64,000 bases of DNA from Massilia sp. Root418 (GCF_001425265.1 NZ_LMEC01000001.1:888036-952035); one strand, 5' to 3'; counted from the stretch's first letter, positions 19,401-28,446 are shown. The notes: generated from the sequence alone by a model not told the origin. Numbers and translations are program-made.

Positions 19401-19976
19401 TCAGAACTCGCCGCGCGCGCCACGGTCCAGCATTTTCACGATGGTGGCGCGCACCCGGCGCACGGTGTCGCCCACGTGGGGCGGCAGCTCGCCTTGCATG
19501 TTGATCAACATATCCATGTTCATTGTGTAGATCCAGAGGCCGTCTGGCTGCTCGACCACGGAGATACGGCATGGCAGCAGCGCGGACATGCCGGGATTGA
19601 AGTCAACCATGGTGCGGGCTGCGGCCGGGTCGCAGTACGAGTACACCTTGAGGAATTTGACGGGCTGGCCGGAGCGCAGTTCCAATTCCCTTGACAGCGG
19701 CAGCTCGCCCACGGCGCGGATGTTGTCCTCCGCCGCCACGCTGGCGAAGGCTTCTTCGATTTCCTTCACCGATACGCCGGGCTGCACCTTGCGCGCCCAG
19801 GTCAGGCTGGCGCTGGGATTTCCCTGGCTGACAGCCGGCTCCCCGGCCTTGACTGGCAGCTGCGGCGCGGGCGCCGCCTCCGTTGCGGAGCGCGTCCCGC
19901 CGCCGGCGCCGCAGGCGGTGGCCAGGCAGCAGGCGGCCGCGATGACGATGGCGTGGAGTCGGATGGTGCTGCGCAT
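19401..19976 (-). CDS. DUF302-family putative lipoprotein
   Basis: 191 aa from the ATG at 19976. The N-terminus MRSTIRLHAIVIAAACCLATAC has a lipobox-like end (LATAC followed by Gly), so a lipid-anchored periplasmic protein is likely. The rest matches the DUF302 fold, with the typical stretch FNPGMSALLPCRISVVEQPDG and a C-terminal helix. DUF302 proteins are often near sulfur or heavy-metal genes; their biochemical role is not established. It is the last minus-strand gene after the Sox block, 76 nt from the GlcG-like gene. Confidence 0.82.
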   Translation of the reverse strand: MRSTIRLHAIVIAAACCLATACGAGGGTRSATEAAPAPQLPVKAGEPAVSQGNPSASLTWARKVQPGVSVKEIEEAFASVAAEDNIRAVGELPLSRELELRSGQPVKFLKVYSYCDPAAARTMVDFNPGMSALLPCRISVVEQPDGLWIYTMNMDMLINMQGELPPHVGDTVRRVRATIVKMLDRGARGEF

Positions 19977-20052
19977 GGTCGCGCCCCTATCTGGCATGCA
20001 AAACGCGAGGATAGTGGCTGGGCGGGAAGTGCGCAAGGGGCGCTGCGGGCAC

Positions 20053-20553
20053 TCAGAGATTCAGGTCGTCCAGGATGGCGTCCACGCCGGCGCGGGCGCA
20101 TTTGTCGTCCAGGTCGCCGGACGGGGCGCCGGAGATGCCGATGGCGCCATAGGGCGCGCCGGCCGCTTCGATCAGCAGGCCGCCGCCGATGGCCGCCACG
20201 CGCGGGATTTCGCGGATGCCGCTGGAGGGCGTGCCGGCCTGCGTGGCCTTGGCCAGGTCGGTGGTGTTGGTCTTGAAACTGGCGGCGGTCCAGGCTTTGT
20301 TGATGGCGGTGTCCGGCGTGTGGGCGCCGGCGTAGCGGTCACGCAGGACCACCTGGATCTGGCCGCTGCGGTCCACCACGGCCACCGCCACCTGGAAGCC
20401 GCCGCTGCGGCAGGCGGCCAGCGCAGCCGACGCGGCTTTAAGCGCGGTTTCGGGCGTCATCAGGCGGATGGCGTAGCTGGCGTCGGCGGCAAGGGTGGAT
20501 GGGGGCGAGGCCAGAGAAGCGGCGGCCAGCAAGCAGGCAAAGACGTTCTTCAT
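20053..20553 (-). CDS. GlcG/HbpS-like protein, secreted
   Basis: 166 aa with a clear signal peptide (MKNVFACLLAAASLASPPSTLAA). The mature part is a GlcG/PduO-C/HbpS-fold domain: VAVAVVDRSGQIQVVLRD, then AAIGGGLLIEA and YGAIGISGAPSGDLDD. Relatives bind haem or cobalamin-like ligands; many are found at the ends of sox operons. The ATG overlaps the stop codon of the upstream thioredoxin-like gene (ATGA), so it belongs to the Sox transcription unit. The ligand cannot be read from the sequence. Confidence 0.87.
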   Translation of the reverse strand: MKNVFACLLAAASLASPPSTLAADASYAIRLMTPETALKAASAALAACRSGGFQVAVAVVDRSGQIQVVLRDRYAGAHTPDTAINKAWTAASFKTNTTDLAKATQAGTPSSGIREIPRVAAIGGGLLIEAAGAPYGAIGISGAPSGDLDDKCARAGVDAILDDLNL

Positions 20554-21299
20554 CGGGTGGTCCTTTCGGGATCGGGTGCGGCGAGGCGAGGCGCGGCAAG
20601 GCGCACGGCGGCTCGGCCGGAGGCGGCGTGGCCGGAGGCGGCTTGACCCGGGGCGGTCTGGGTGGCGGCGGCTTGGCTGGCGGCGGTTTGACGGGAGGCG
20701 GCGTGGCCTGAAGCTGCATGGCTGGAGGCGGCCTGGCGGGCGGTGGCGAGGCGGGCGTCGAGGTAGGCGCCGTACATGCCGGCGGTGTCGCCGCCCAGCA
20801 GCGGGGGTGCAAGCGGCTCGCCGGACGGGCCCACGAACAGGACGGTTGGCGCAAAGCGCACTCCGAACCGTTGCGCCAGCGCGGCATGCGTTGTGGCAGC
20901 GCCGCCCTGCCCCGCGACGGGACGGCTGCTTGCGATTTCTATTTCGCGGATCACGGGCGCGCCCAGACTGCGCAGCAGTGGCGCGAGGTAGTTGTGGCGG
21001 ACGGTGTGACAGTACCTGCAGTCGGGCAACGAGAAGAACAGCACCAACGGCTCCCCGGCCCGCGCGGCTTGGCGACTGTCGTTTTGCAGGTCGGACGCCA
21101 GCGGCACGGGCGCAGCAGAGGCCCCGCTGGGCAGCGGGCTCGCAGTAGCACCTGCAGCCAGCCCGGCCGGCTCTGCCATGGCTGCGATGGCTGCCATGGC
21201 AGCCGGTGCTGCCGGCGCTGCCGGCGCCGCCAAAGCTGTCAAAGCTCCCAATGCTGCCACAGTGGCCAGCCTTGCCAGCGTGGCGGCCGCAGTCCTCAT
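20550..21299 (-). CDS. Thioredoxin-fold protein (SoxW-like) with Ala-rich ends
   Basis: 249 aa. The central domain (about 70-180) has a redox motif PDCRYCHTV (CxxC) and a cis-Pro motif FAPTVLF, as in SoxW-type periplasmic thioredoxins that keep Sox carrier cysteines reduced. The N-terminus is a long Ala-rich signal or linker region. The C-terminal 65 residues are a repetitive Ala/Ser/His/Gln tail built from imperfect 15-bp DNA units (AASGH-like). The start overlaps the preceding TlpA-like gene and the stop overlaps the GlcG-like gene. The tail is unusual for the family. Confidence 0.85.
   Translation of the reverse strand: MRTAAATLARLATVAALGALTALAAPAAPAAPAAMAAIAAMAEPAGLAAGATASPLPSGASAAPVPLASDLQNDSRQAARAGEPLVLFFSLPDCRYCHTVRHNYLAPLLRSLGAPVIREIEIASSRPVAGQGGAATTHAALAQRFGVRFAPTVLFVGPSGEPLAPPLLGGDTAGMYGAYLDARLATARQAASSHAASGHAASRQTAASQAAATQTAPGQAASGHAASGRAAVRLAAPRLAAPDPERTTR
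20611..20760. repeat. Imperfect 15-bp repeats in thioredoxin-like gene
   Basis: A run of GGAGGCGGC-TGGCC-like units on the plus strand encodes the AASGH / AASRQ pentapeptide tail on the minus strand. The units keep the reading frame. Confidence 0.7.
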
Positions 21300-21931
21300 G
21301 GCTTGCGCGCCTCGCGGGCGATGTCGTCGAAGTCTTCGTCGAGCATCTCGCCGATTTCAGACCGGGTCAGCGTGCCGTGCCGGTCAAACACGTACAGCGC
21401 TGGAATGCCCTTGGGCTTGCCGAGCACCGCTTCAAAGGCGCGGTAGTCCACCGTGACCGGGTGGGTCAAGCCATACCTGCGCACCCAGGCGACGGTCTTG
21501 GACGCTTGCGCGGGATCGCCCGCCTCGATGTTCACCGACACCACGTTGAGCACCTGCCGGTTCTCGCGGTAGAGCTTTTGAAGCTTGGGCGCTTCGTTCA
21601 TGCAAAACGGGCAGGTGCTGGAAAAGAACGCCACCACGGTCGTCTTACCGGCCAGCCGCGCGGGCGCTATCGCCGTGCCGTCCAGCGCCGTAAAGGCGGG
21701 CAGGCGCGGAACGGCGGCGCTCGCCGAAGCGGGCGCGAGGCCCGCGTTGGCCGCTGCGATAGGGACTGCACTGGCCGCTGCGATAGCTGCTGCGTTGGTC
21801 GCTGCGTTGGTCGCTGTGATAACTGCTGCGTTGGCCGCTGCATTGATGTCCGCATTAGCGGCTGCGGTAGCCGCGCCTGGCGCGGCCGCCATCAATCCCG
21901 CCGCGAGCCACGCCAGCGCCCAGCGCTTCAT
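21296..21931 (-). CDS. TlpA-like thioredoxin (peroxiredoxin-fold)
   Basis: 211 aa from the ATG at 21931, which overlaps the soxB stop codon. A signal peptide (MKRWALAWLAAGLMAAAPGAA) leads into a low-complexity Ala/Asn/Ile region (about 22-70), then an AhpC/TSA-TlpA domain with CxxC in STCPFCMNEAPK and the cis-Pro motif KGIPALYVFDRHG. Role: periplasmic disulfide reduction, here probably for SoxY or for cytochrome maturation in the Sox system (inference from position). No SoxV/CcdA electron donor is in the window. Confidence 0.87.
   Translation of the reverse strand: MKRWALAWLAAGLMAAAPGAATAAANADINAAANAAVITATNAATNAAAIAAASAVPIAAANAGLAPASASAAVPRLPAFTALDGTAIAPARLAGKTTVVAFFSSTCPFCMNEAPKLQKLYRENRQVLNVVSVNIEAGDPAQASKTVAWVRRYGLTHPVTVDYRAFEAVLGKPKGIPALYVFDRHGTLTRSEIGEMLDEDFDDIAREARKP
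21743..21873. repeat. Imperfect 12-bp repeats in TlpA-like gene
   Basis: Units related to GCTGCGTTGGTC and GCTGCGATAGCT alternate through this stretch and encode the Ala/Asn-rich linker after the signal peptide. Unit length is a multiple of three, so gain or loss would not shift the frame. Confidence 0.7.
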
Positions 21932-23646
21932 GCCAGCACGCCCGGATTGCCCTGCACGCCTATCATGCGCGGTGCGTTCAGCTTGCGCGGCTTCACCGTC
22001 TTCTGGTTGCGCAGCCACGTCCCCACCACGTCCCATACCGGCTCGCCGCTCGCACCCTCGGCCACCGGCGCCCAGCCGGCCACCTTGTAGACCTTGTCCG
22101 CGTCCAGCGGCTTGCCGTTCAGGCGCATGTCCTGCACGCGCGCCCCCATCTTGGCCTTCGGGTCGATGGCGTACGTCATGCCCCCTACCCTCACCATGTC
22201 GCCGCCCTGCTGGTAGTACGGGTCCGGGTTGAACAGGTTGTCGGCCACGTCCTCCATGATGGTCTTGATGGTGGCGCCGCTCAGTTGGGACACGGTAGTG
22301 TGCGAGTACGTGGTAGCCGTCTGGTCCATCAAGTGCTCCATCAGGATGGGACTGTTCGGCAGCAGCGACGTGCCCCACCGGAAGCCCGGCGAGAACGCGA
22401 TTTCTGCCTGCTTCACGTCCATCAGCGCATCCACGATCAGCTGGTCGAAGCTGCCGTTGAAATTGCCGCGCCGGTACAGCGTGCCCTCGGTGACCGCAAG
22501 CCGCTCATTCAGCTTACCTTCGTACGGCGCCCGGATGCGGGTAATCAGCGCGTCCATTTCGCGGTCCGCCGGCAGCAAATTGGAGAACACCGGCAGCAGG
22601 CGATACTGGAAGCCCTGCACCTGCCCGCCCCGCACGTCGAAATCGAGCACGCCGAGGAATTTGCTGTTGCTGCCCGCGTTGGTGACCAGCGTCTTGCCGC
22701 CGCCGTTGCTGACAATGACCGGCGCCGGCATGCCGTCGTGCGTGTGCCCGCCCATGATGGCGTCGATGCCGCGCACCCGCGACGCCATCTTCAAGTCCAC
22801 ATCCATGCCGTTATGCGACAGCAGCACCACCACCTTGGCGCCCTTCGCGCGCGCCTCGTCCACCGTCTTCTGCATGTTCTCTTCCTGGATGCCGAAACTC
22901 CAGTCGGGAACGAAGTGGCGCGGGTTGGCGATGGGCGTGTACGGGAAGGCCTGTCCGATCACCGCCACCTGCACGCCGTTCATCACCTTCATGGTGTAGG
23001 GGCTGAACACAGGGTCGCCGAAGTCGTTGGTCTTGATGTTCTGCGCCACGAAATCGACCTTGCCCTTGAAGTCCTTGTCGACGATTTCCTGCACCCGCTT
23101 GTCGCCCAGCGTCATTTCCCAGTGCGCGGTCATCACGTCGACTCCCAGCGCCAGGCAGGCGTCCACCATGTCCTGGCCCTTGGTCCACAGCGCGGTGGCC
23201 GATCCCTGCCAGGTGTCGCCGCCGTCCAGCAGCAAGGCGCCGGGACGGGACGCCTTCATGCGCTTGACCAGCGTGGCCAGGTGCGCAAAGCCGCCCACCT
23301 TGCCGTATGTTGCGGCGGCGCTTTCGAAATCGAGGCTGGTGAAGGCGTATGCCTGCAGCGTGTTCGGCTTCAGGCCTGCCGCGCGCAGCAAGTGCTCGCC
23401 CACCAGGTGCGGCATCCTTCCCTCCGCTTCAAATAGCCCGATGTTCACGCTGGGCTCACGGAAGTACACCGGCTTGAGCTGCGCGTGGCAGTCGGTGAAG
23501 TGCAGGAAGTGGACGTTGCCGAAACGCGGCAAGGTGTACAGCGCGTCCGCCGATTGCGCGGCCAGCGCGCCCCTGGAGTTGAGCGCCATGCCGCCGGCGG
23601 CGGCGATGCCCAGCACCTGGATAAATTCGCGTCGATTCAGGCCCAT
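21928..23646 (-). CDS. soxB: Thiosulfohydrolase SoxB
   Basis: 572 aa. It hydrolyses the terminal sulfonate from SoxY-bound S-thiosulfonate, releasing sulfate in the periplasm. A Tat-type leader (NRREFIQVLG) precedes the metallophosphatase domain: HFTDCHAQLKP, LLDGGDTWQGS, then AHWEMTLG, LLSHNGMD and GGHTHD, which supply the dimanganese ligands. A 5'-nucleotidase-type C-terminal domain follows. It is six nt after soxX and overlaps the TlpA-like gene. The HWE motif here is preceded by Ala where I expect Gly, a minor difference. Confidence 0.95.
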   Translation of the reverse strand: MGLNRREFIQVLGIAAAGGMALNSRGALAAQSADALYTLPRFGNVHFLHFTDCHAQLKPVYFREPSVNIGLFEAEGRMPHLVGEHLLRAAGLKPNTLQAYAFTSLDFESAAATYGKVGGFAHLATLVKRMKASRPGALLLDGGDTWQGSATALWTKGQDMVDACLALGVDVMTAHWEMTLGDKRVQEIVDKDFKGKVDFVAQNIKTNDFGDPVFSPYTMKVMNGVQVAVIGQAFPYTPIANPRHFVPDWSFGIQEENMQKTVDEARAKGAKVVVLLSHNGMDVDLKMASRVRGIDAIMGGHTHDGMPAPVIVSNGGGKTLVTNAGSNSKFLGVLDFDVRGGQVQGFQYRLLPVFSNLLPADREMDALITRIRAPYEGKLNERLAVTEGTLYRRGNFNGSFDQLIVDALMDVKQAEIAFSPGFRWGTSLLPNSPILMEHLMDQTATTYSHTTVSQLSGATIKTIMEDVADNLFNPDPYYQQGGDMVRVGGMTYAIDPKAKMGARVQDMRLNGKPLDADKVYKVAGWAPVAEGASGEPVWDVVGTWLRNQKTVKPRKLNAPRMIGVQGNPGVLA

Positions 23647-23651
23647 GGAAC

Positions 23652-24275
23652 TCAGTCCTTATTGACGGGGGAAGCGGGGTCCAGCAGCAGCGCCAGCACG
23701 TCCTTCAGCTGCTGCTCATCCAGAATGCCCTTGTGGCCGAAGCGCGGCATATTGGAACACGCGCTGAAGGCCTGCGAGTTGTACAGTTTGGCCCAGGTGT
23801 ATTTCAGTATCGCCTCGCTGTCCCCGCGCAGCTTGCCGTACTGGTACAGCGAGGGGCCGATATTCCCGAACGAGATCTCGGCCTTGCTCAGCTGATGGCA
23901 GGCGTAGCAGTTGCCGCCGTTCGGCGCGCCCGGCTTGTCGGACGATTGCATGCCGCGCCCGTTCTGGGCGATCTTCTCGCCTTCCTGCCAGCGGCCCATG
24001 TACTGGCCGTCAGATGGATATTTCACCAGCTTGAGCTGCTCGGCTTCCAGCTTGGCGGCCAGCTGCTTGGGCCGCTTCTCCGGCGCCGGATAAGCGCTGC
24101 ACAGCTTCTGCGCCTCGTCCTGCTGCAGCACGCCTTCCACCGTGGCCGGGCCCTTGGAGCGAAAATCCGCCTTCATCATATCCTGCGCCTGCTTTGCGTA
24201 GTCGGCCGCCAGGAGCGGCTGCGCAGTCAGTCCGAAGGCTGCGAAGGAGGCCAACATCAGTACATTATGTTTCAT
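23652..24275 (-). CDS. soxX: Sulfur-oxidation c-type cytochrome SoxX
   Basis: 207 aa, periplasmic small subunit of the SoxAX complex that oxidatively joins thiosulfate to SoxY. Signal peptide MKHNVLMLASFAAFGLTAQPLLAA. One haem-binding motif CYACH (about 123-127) and a distal Met in NMPRFGHKG. The N-terminal extension before the haem is longer than in the smallest SoxX proteins. GGAG precedes the ATG. It lies between soxA and soxB. Confidence 0.94.
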   Translation of the reverse strand: MKHNVLMLASFAAFGLTAQPLLAADYAKQAQDMMKADFRSKGPATVEGVLQQDEAQKLCSAYPAPEKRPKQLAAKLEAEQLKLVKYPSDGQYMGRWQEGEKIAQNGRGMQSSDKPGAPNGGNCYACHQLSKAEISFGNIGPSLYQYGKLRGDSEAILKYTWAKLYNSQAFSACSNMPRFGHKGILDEQQLKDVLALLLDPASPVNKD

Positions 24276-24285
24276 GCCGATCTCC

Positions 24286-25092
24286 TTAGCGCTTGAGCGC
24301 CGGTGCGTTGTAGGTGCCGCCGTCGGCGTTCTTGGCCAGGAACATGGTCAGCGCGGTGATGAGGTCCGAGCCGTACACCGGCTCGGGGAAGCGCTGCTGG
24401 CGGAAGCAGTCGTTCAGGCGGTGCTGCATGGTGCGCACTTCGCCTTGCGACACGCGGTAGGCGGGCCAGGTGGTGTAGGCCGCCTGCGCGTTGGCCTTGT
24501 TCAGGATGTTGGGCAGTTCCTGCAGGCGGATGCGCTGGCCGTTGGCCGAGTGGCAGGTGGCGCAGGCGAAATCGTGCGCGCCGCCACGGTAAAAGAACAT
24601 CTGCTTGCCGATCTCGTAGGCCGCCTTTTCCTGCGGGTGGCGGGTCGATACCGCCATCTTCATGCCCTTCGATTGCGCCGTGATGTAGGACACCAGCGCT
24701 TCGATGTCTGACTGGTTGGCGGTGGAACCGAACGGCGTCTTGGTGGCCTGCTCCAGCGTCAGGCCCTGCAAGGTGGTGCGGCAGTGCACCAGGCGCTGCT
24801 CCAGGTCCATCACCTTGTTCACGTCCTTGAAGTAGCGCGGCAGCTCAACGTACGCGCCCTTCAGCACGCCCGGGCCCTTGCCCAGGTCGCACTGCTCCAG
24901 CGTGGCCTCGCGCGGGCCGTCCTTCTTCTTCCACAGCTCTTCGCCGCGCATTTCCCACAGCTCGGCGGGATTGCCGTCGGCTAGCAGCTGGCGGTACTTC
25001 GCGATTTCATCGGTGGCCGAGGTCTGCGCCAGCGCCGTGCCCAGCGCGGACACGGCCAGGGCGGCCATCAGGTAGGAGCTAGTCCGTTTCAT
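24286..25092 (-). CDS. soxA: Sulfur-oxidation c-type cytochrome SoxA
   Basis: 268 aa from the ATG at 25092, which follows GGAG. Signal peptide ends near ALGTALA. The C-terminal domain has the catalytic haem motif CATCH, and the Cys in RLNDCFRQQ is placed to be the modified cysteine ligand. The N-terminal domain has two single cysteines (LEQCDLG and LVHCRTT) but no CxxCH, so this looks like the mono-haem SoxA type in which a disulfide replaces the second haem. Partner soxX is 10 nt downstream. Confidence 0.94.
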   Translation of the reverse strand: MKRTSSYLMAALAVSALGTALAQTSATDEIAKYRQLLADGNPAELWEMRGEELWKKKDGPREATLEQCDLGKGPGVLKGAYVELPRYFKDVNKVMDLEQRLVHCRTTLQGLTLEQATKTPFGSTANQSDIEALVSYITAQSKGMKMAVSTRHPQEKAAYEIGKQMFFYRGGAHDFACATCHSANGQRIRLQELPNILNKANAQAAYTTWPAYRVSQGEVRTMQHRLNDCFRQQRFPEPVYGSDLITALTMFLAKNADGGTYNAPALKR

Positions 25093-25162
25093 TACGTCTC
25101 CGTTTCTTGTCGGGTGGGTGGTCTGCGCCACTTGCTGCCGGGTGCTGCGGGTGCTGCAGTCT

Positions 25163-25474
25163 TCAGGCGACGATAACCTCGTCGCTGCGGCTGTCGCCCT
25201 TGTTGTCGGTCCATTTCACTGTGACCTTGTCGCCCTTGGCGCCGCCCTTGAACTTGAAGGACAGGAAGGGGTCTTTCGACACCGAGGTGCCGAATTGCGC
25301 GTCCAGCACCACCTTGTCCTTGCAGGTGGCGACCAGGGTCTGGATGAAGTGCGCCGGCACCGGCTGGCCGGCAGCGTCCTTGCGCTGGCCGGTTTCCATG
25401 TCGTGGCGGATCAGGACCTTGACTTCAACGGTGTCGCCGGTGGCGTTGGCGCGGATGCGCATCGGATTGCCCAT
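25163..25474 (-). CDS. soxZ: Thiosulfate oxidation carrier complex protein SoxZ
   Basis: 103 aa, Ig-like partner of SoxY with no signal peptide of its own; it is exported with SoxY by the Tat route. It shows the conserved opening PMRIRANATGDTVEVKVLI, then HDMETGQRKD, and the C-terminal segment KVTVKWTDNKGDSRSDEV. An AAGGAATT ribosome binding site precedes the ATG. It lies 22 nt after soxY. Confidence 0.95.
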   Translation of the reverse strand: MGNPMRIRANATGDTVEVKVLIRHDMETGQRKDAAGQPVPAHFIQTLVATCKDKVVLDAQFGTSVSKDPFLSFKFKGGAKGDKVTVKWTDNKGDSRSDEVIVA

Positions 25475-25496
25475 GATGAATTCCTTTATTGGTTGA

Positions 25497-25958
25497 TCAG
25501 CCGCCGCAGCCGCCGAGGGTGACCTTGATTTCCTTGCTGGCGGCGTACCACTTGCCGTCCGCCTTCACCAGCGCGTGCACGTTCGAGGTGCCGCCCATCT
25601 TCACGCGGGTGCTCACCGCCGCCTCGGTGCCGGCCGGGATCTTGAAGCTGGCCGACAGCGGGCTGGGATTCTTCTCCACCAGGATGGCGATCAATTCGGT
25701 GTTCGGCACGCTGCTGGTGACCGATACCGGCACCACGGCGCCGTTTTCAGCGATGTCCGGGCCGGTGACGGCGACGTCCTTGCTGATGGTGAAGGCGTCG
25801 CCGCCCATGGCTTTCAGCGCGTCCTGCAGCGTTTTCGCGTCGAACATGCCGGACTGCCAATCGGCCGCGAACACGTCGCCTGGCTTGATCAGCCCTGCGG
25901 TGATGGCCAGGCCGAGGATGGAACCGATGCGCAGCGCATCCCGTCGTTTCTGATACAT
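25497..25958 (-). CDS. soxY: Thiosulfate oxidation carrier protein SoxY
   Basis: 153 aa. It carries sulfur intermediates on the Cys of its flexible C-terminal GGCGG tail, which is present and complete. The Tat-type leader contains RRDALRIGS followed by a hydrophobic stretch. The rest is the SoxY Ig-like fold. A GGAG ribosome binding site precedes the ATG. It is 39 nt downstream of soxD. Confidence 0.96.
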   Translation of the reverse strand: MYQKRRDALRIGSILGLAITAGLIKPGDVFAADWQSGMFDAKTLQDALKAMGGDAFTISKDVAVTGPDIAENGAVVPVSVTSSVPNTELIAILVEKNPSPLSASFKIPAGTEAAVSTRVKMGGTSNVHALVKADGKWYAASKEIKVTLGGCGG

Positions 25959-25997
25959 TGAAGTCTCCTTTTGTAATTTGGCTGTCCCTGACGCCGC

Positions 25998-27110
25998 CTA
26001 TTTGGCGCCGTCCAGTATCCAGCCGACCATCACTGCTACGTCTTCGTCCTTCAGGTGCGCCTGGGCCGGCATGGGAACCGGGCCCCAGGCGCCTGCGCTG
26101 CCCGCCTTCACCTTGGCAGCCAGGCGCTGTGCCGCCGCCGTGTCGCCCTTGTACTTGGCCGCGATGTCCCGCAACGCCGGGCCGACGATCTTGTTGCCCA
26201 CGCCGTGGCAAGCCATGCAGGCGTTCTGTTTCGCCAGCGCCTGGCCTCCGGCCGGCGCCTTGGACGCAGCAGGCGATGCGGCAGGGGACACCGCAGGGGA
26301 CGCCGGGGCAACTGAGGCCACCGCCGCACCGCCGCTTCCCGCCTGCGCCTGACCCACCAGCGCCAGCTGGGACGCCGGCTGCGTCGTATCCACCCCGCGC
26401 ACCGCGCCGACGCTGCGGTTCTGCGCCGATAAATCCCCGTGCACATTGCGCGCCGCCGCCGGCAGCTCGGAGCGCAGCTTCACGTCGCCGCAATTGCTCA
26501 TGCAAGCCGTGCTGCGCACGTCCGCTTTGCCCTTCGCATCCCACATGCCGTGCGCCTGGGTCATGCCATTCCGGTTCGGCATGCGCGCCTGCACCTCGGC
26601 GATATTCCGGTCCGACAGCACGAAGTCGTCCGGCACCACTTCCGCCATGTTCAGGATGTACGCGGTCACTGCATACACCTCCTCCGTGGTCAGGCTCTTG
26701 GGCGCGGTCCACGGCATGGCGCGGTTGATATAGTCCCACAGCGTGGACACCGTGGCCACCTTCATCATGGTGGTGCGCTGCGGTTGTTTGTTGTCCCGCA
26801 GCGACGCCACGCGGCCGGACTTGACATCTTCCTTCGTTGTGCCCCCGACTATCGGCGTAAACACCTCGTTGGACTCGCCAAACGTGCCGTGGCAGGAAGC
26901 GCACTTCCCTTCCCACACCTCCATGCCCTTGACCACGCTGCCCGAACCCTTGGGCAGCCCCTTGAAGTCGGGCCGCACGTCGATATCCCACGCGGCCACT
27001 TCCTGCGGCGTTGCGGTCCGGCCCACGTTGGCATAGGGCGGCGCGGCCAGCAGCGTGCAAGAAGCGGCGGCGCACAGCAGCGCCACGGCGGCCTTAATAA
27101 ACCTGGACAT
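25998..27110 (-). CDS. soxD: Sulfane dehydrogenase cytochrome subunit SoxD
   Basis: 370 aa. It passes electrons from the molybdenum subunit SoxC to cytochrome c. A signal peptide (FIKAAVALLCAAASCTLLAA) is followed by a first cytochrome domain with CASCH (about 53-57), a linker rich in Ala/Pro/Ser (about 250-280), and a second domain with CMACH near residue 291. The ATG at 27110 lies inside soxC, a 17-nt overlap, which suggests coupling. The two-haem layout is that of SoxD in complete Sox systems. Confidence 0.93.
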   Translation of the reverse strand: MSRFIKAAVALLCAAASCTLLAAPPYANVGRTATPQEVAAWDIDVRPDFKGLPKGSGSVVKGMEVWEGKCASCHGTFGESNEVFTPIVGGTTKEDVKSGRVASLRDNKQPQRTTMMKVATVSTLWDYINRAMPWTAPKSLTTEEVYAVTAYILNMAEVVPDDFVLSDRNIAEVQARMPNRNGMTQAHGMWDAKGKADVRSTACMSNCGDVKLRSELPAAARNVHGDLSAQNRSVGAVRGVDTTQPASQLALVGQAQAGSGGAAVASVAPASPAVSPAASPAASKAPAGGQALAKQNACMACHGVGNKIVGPALRDIAAKYKGDTAAAQRLAAKVKAGSAGAWGPVPMPAQAHLKDEDVAVMVGWILDGAK

Positions 27111-28446
27111 TCGACACCTCCCCGGACGCCGCCACCTGCCAAGACTGGATGGCATTGTTGTGATAAATGGAGCGCGTGCCGCGCACGGCACGTAGCTCGT
27201 TGATCTTCGGCTGCACATAGCCGGTTTCGTCGATGGCGCGGGCTTGCAGCACGGCCGGCGCGCCGTCCCAGGTCCAGTCGATATTGAAGCGCGTGAGGCA
27301 CTTGGGCAGCAGCGGCGACTCCAGCCGCGCGGTGCGCCAGTTGCGGCCGCCGTCCGTGGACACATCCACGCGCTTGATCTTGCCGCGCCCGGACCAGGCC
27401 AGGCCGGTGATGTTGTAGAAGCCCGTATCGAGCAGGCGCTGGCCGGCCGACGGCGTGGTGATCACGGATTTGCACTCCTGGACCGAGGTGTACTGGCGGT
27501 ACATCCCGTCCGGCATGGCGTCGATATAGTGGATGGCTTCGTCCTTGGTCGCATAGGGCTGGTCGCCCACCTCAATGCGGCGCAGCCACTTCACCCACGA
27601 CACGCCCTGCACGCCCGGCACCACCAGGCGCAGCGGGTAGCCGTTCTCCGGGCGCAGCATTTCGCCGTTCATGGCCCAGGCCACGATCACGTCGTCCAGC
27701 GCGCGCTCGATGGAGATGGTTCGCGTCATGCCGGAACCGTCCGCGCCCTCGGCCAGCACGAAGCGGGCCGTCTTCTTGTCGTAGCCGCAGTCCTCCAGCA
27801 GCACCGACAGCGGCACGCCGGTAAATTCGCTGCAGCTCAGCATGCCGTGTGAATACTGCACCGAGGGCACCGCCACATTGCCCCACTCCATGGCAGTGTT
27901 CGCGCCGCATTCGATGAAGTGCATGCGCGACACCGACGGCAGGCGCATCAAATCGTCCATGGTGTAGATCTTCTGCTGGCGCACCAGGCCGTTCACCATG
28001 AGGCGGTGCTGGCTCGGGTCGATATCGTGCCAGCCCTGGTGATGGCGCTCGAAATGCAGGCCGCTGGGGGTGATGATGCCGAACAGGCTTTGCAGCGGGG
28101 TGAACGAGACCGAGGCCGCGTTCACCCGCGTCAGCCCCGGCGACTCGCGCCGCTGCAGCGCGCCTTCAAAGCGCGACGGCAGGCCGTAAGGCGTGCTTGC
28201 CACCGGCTTGCCCAGCGAAGTGGAATGCTCCGGCAGCTTGAGGATGGCCGGATCGCCGCCCGCCGCAGCCTGGGCCAGGGCCGTGCCGCTGGCCATGGCC
28301 GCGCCGGCGGCCAGGAAGCTCTTGCGCAGGAAGCTGCGCCGCTGATCGTTCAAGCCGTGGCTGGTGATATCCAGCGCCAGCTGGCTGTCCACGAAATTCT
28401 CGGGGGCGCGCAAGATGCGCCCTGCCTTCGGTGCTTCGCCCGCCAT
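27094..28446 (-). CDS. soxC: Sulfane dehydrogenase SoxC (molybdopterin subunit)
   Basis: 450 aa, sulfite-oxidase family. With SoxD it oxidises the sulfane sulfur left on SoxY, allowing complete oxidation to sulfate without sulfur globules. A Tat-like motif RRSFLRKSF lies near residues 36-44, with an unusually long N-region before it. The Mo-cofactor Cys is in FIECGANTAMEWG. The C-terminal dimerisation domain reads VDVSTDGGRNWRTARLE. It is the first structural sox gene after the regulator, with a 100-nt gap. Confidence 0.94.
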   Translation of the reverse strand: MAGEAPKAGRILRAPENFVDSQLALDITSHGLNDQRRSFLRKSFLAAGAAMASGTALAQAAAGGDPAILKLPEHSTSLGKPVASTPYGLPSRFEGALQRRESPGLTRVNAASVSFTPLQSLFGIITPSGLHFERHHQGWHDIDPSQHRLMVNGLVRQQKIYTMDDLMRLPSVSRMHFIECGANTAMEWGNVAVPSVQYSHGMLSCSEFTGVPLSVLLEDCGYDKKTARFVLAEGADGSGMTRTISIERALDDVIVAWAMNGEMLRPENGYPLRLVVPGVQGVSWVKWLRRIEVGDQPYATKDEAIHYIDAMPDGMYRQYTSVQECKSVITTPSAGQRLLDTGFYNITGLAWSGRGKIKRVDVSTDGGRNWRTARLESPLLPKCLTRFNIDWTWDGAPAVLQARAIDETGYVQPKINELRAVRGTRSIYHNNAIQSWQVAASGEVSNVQVY

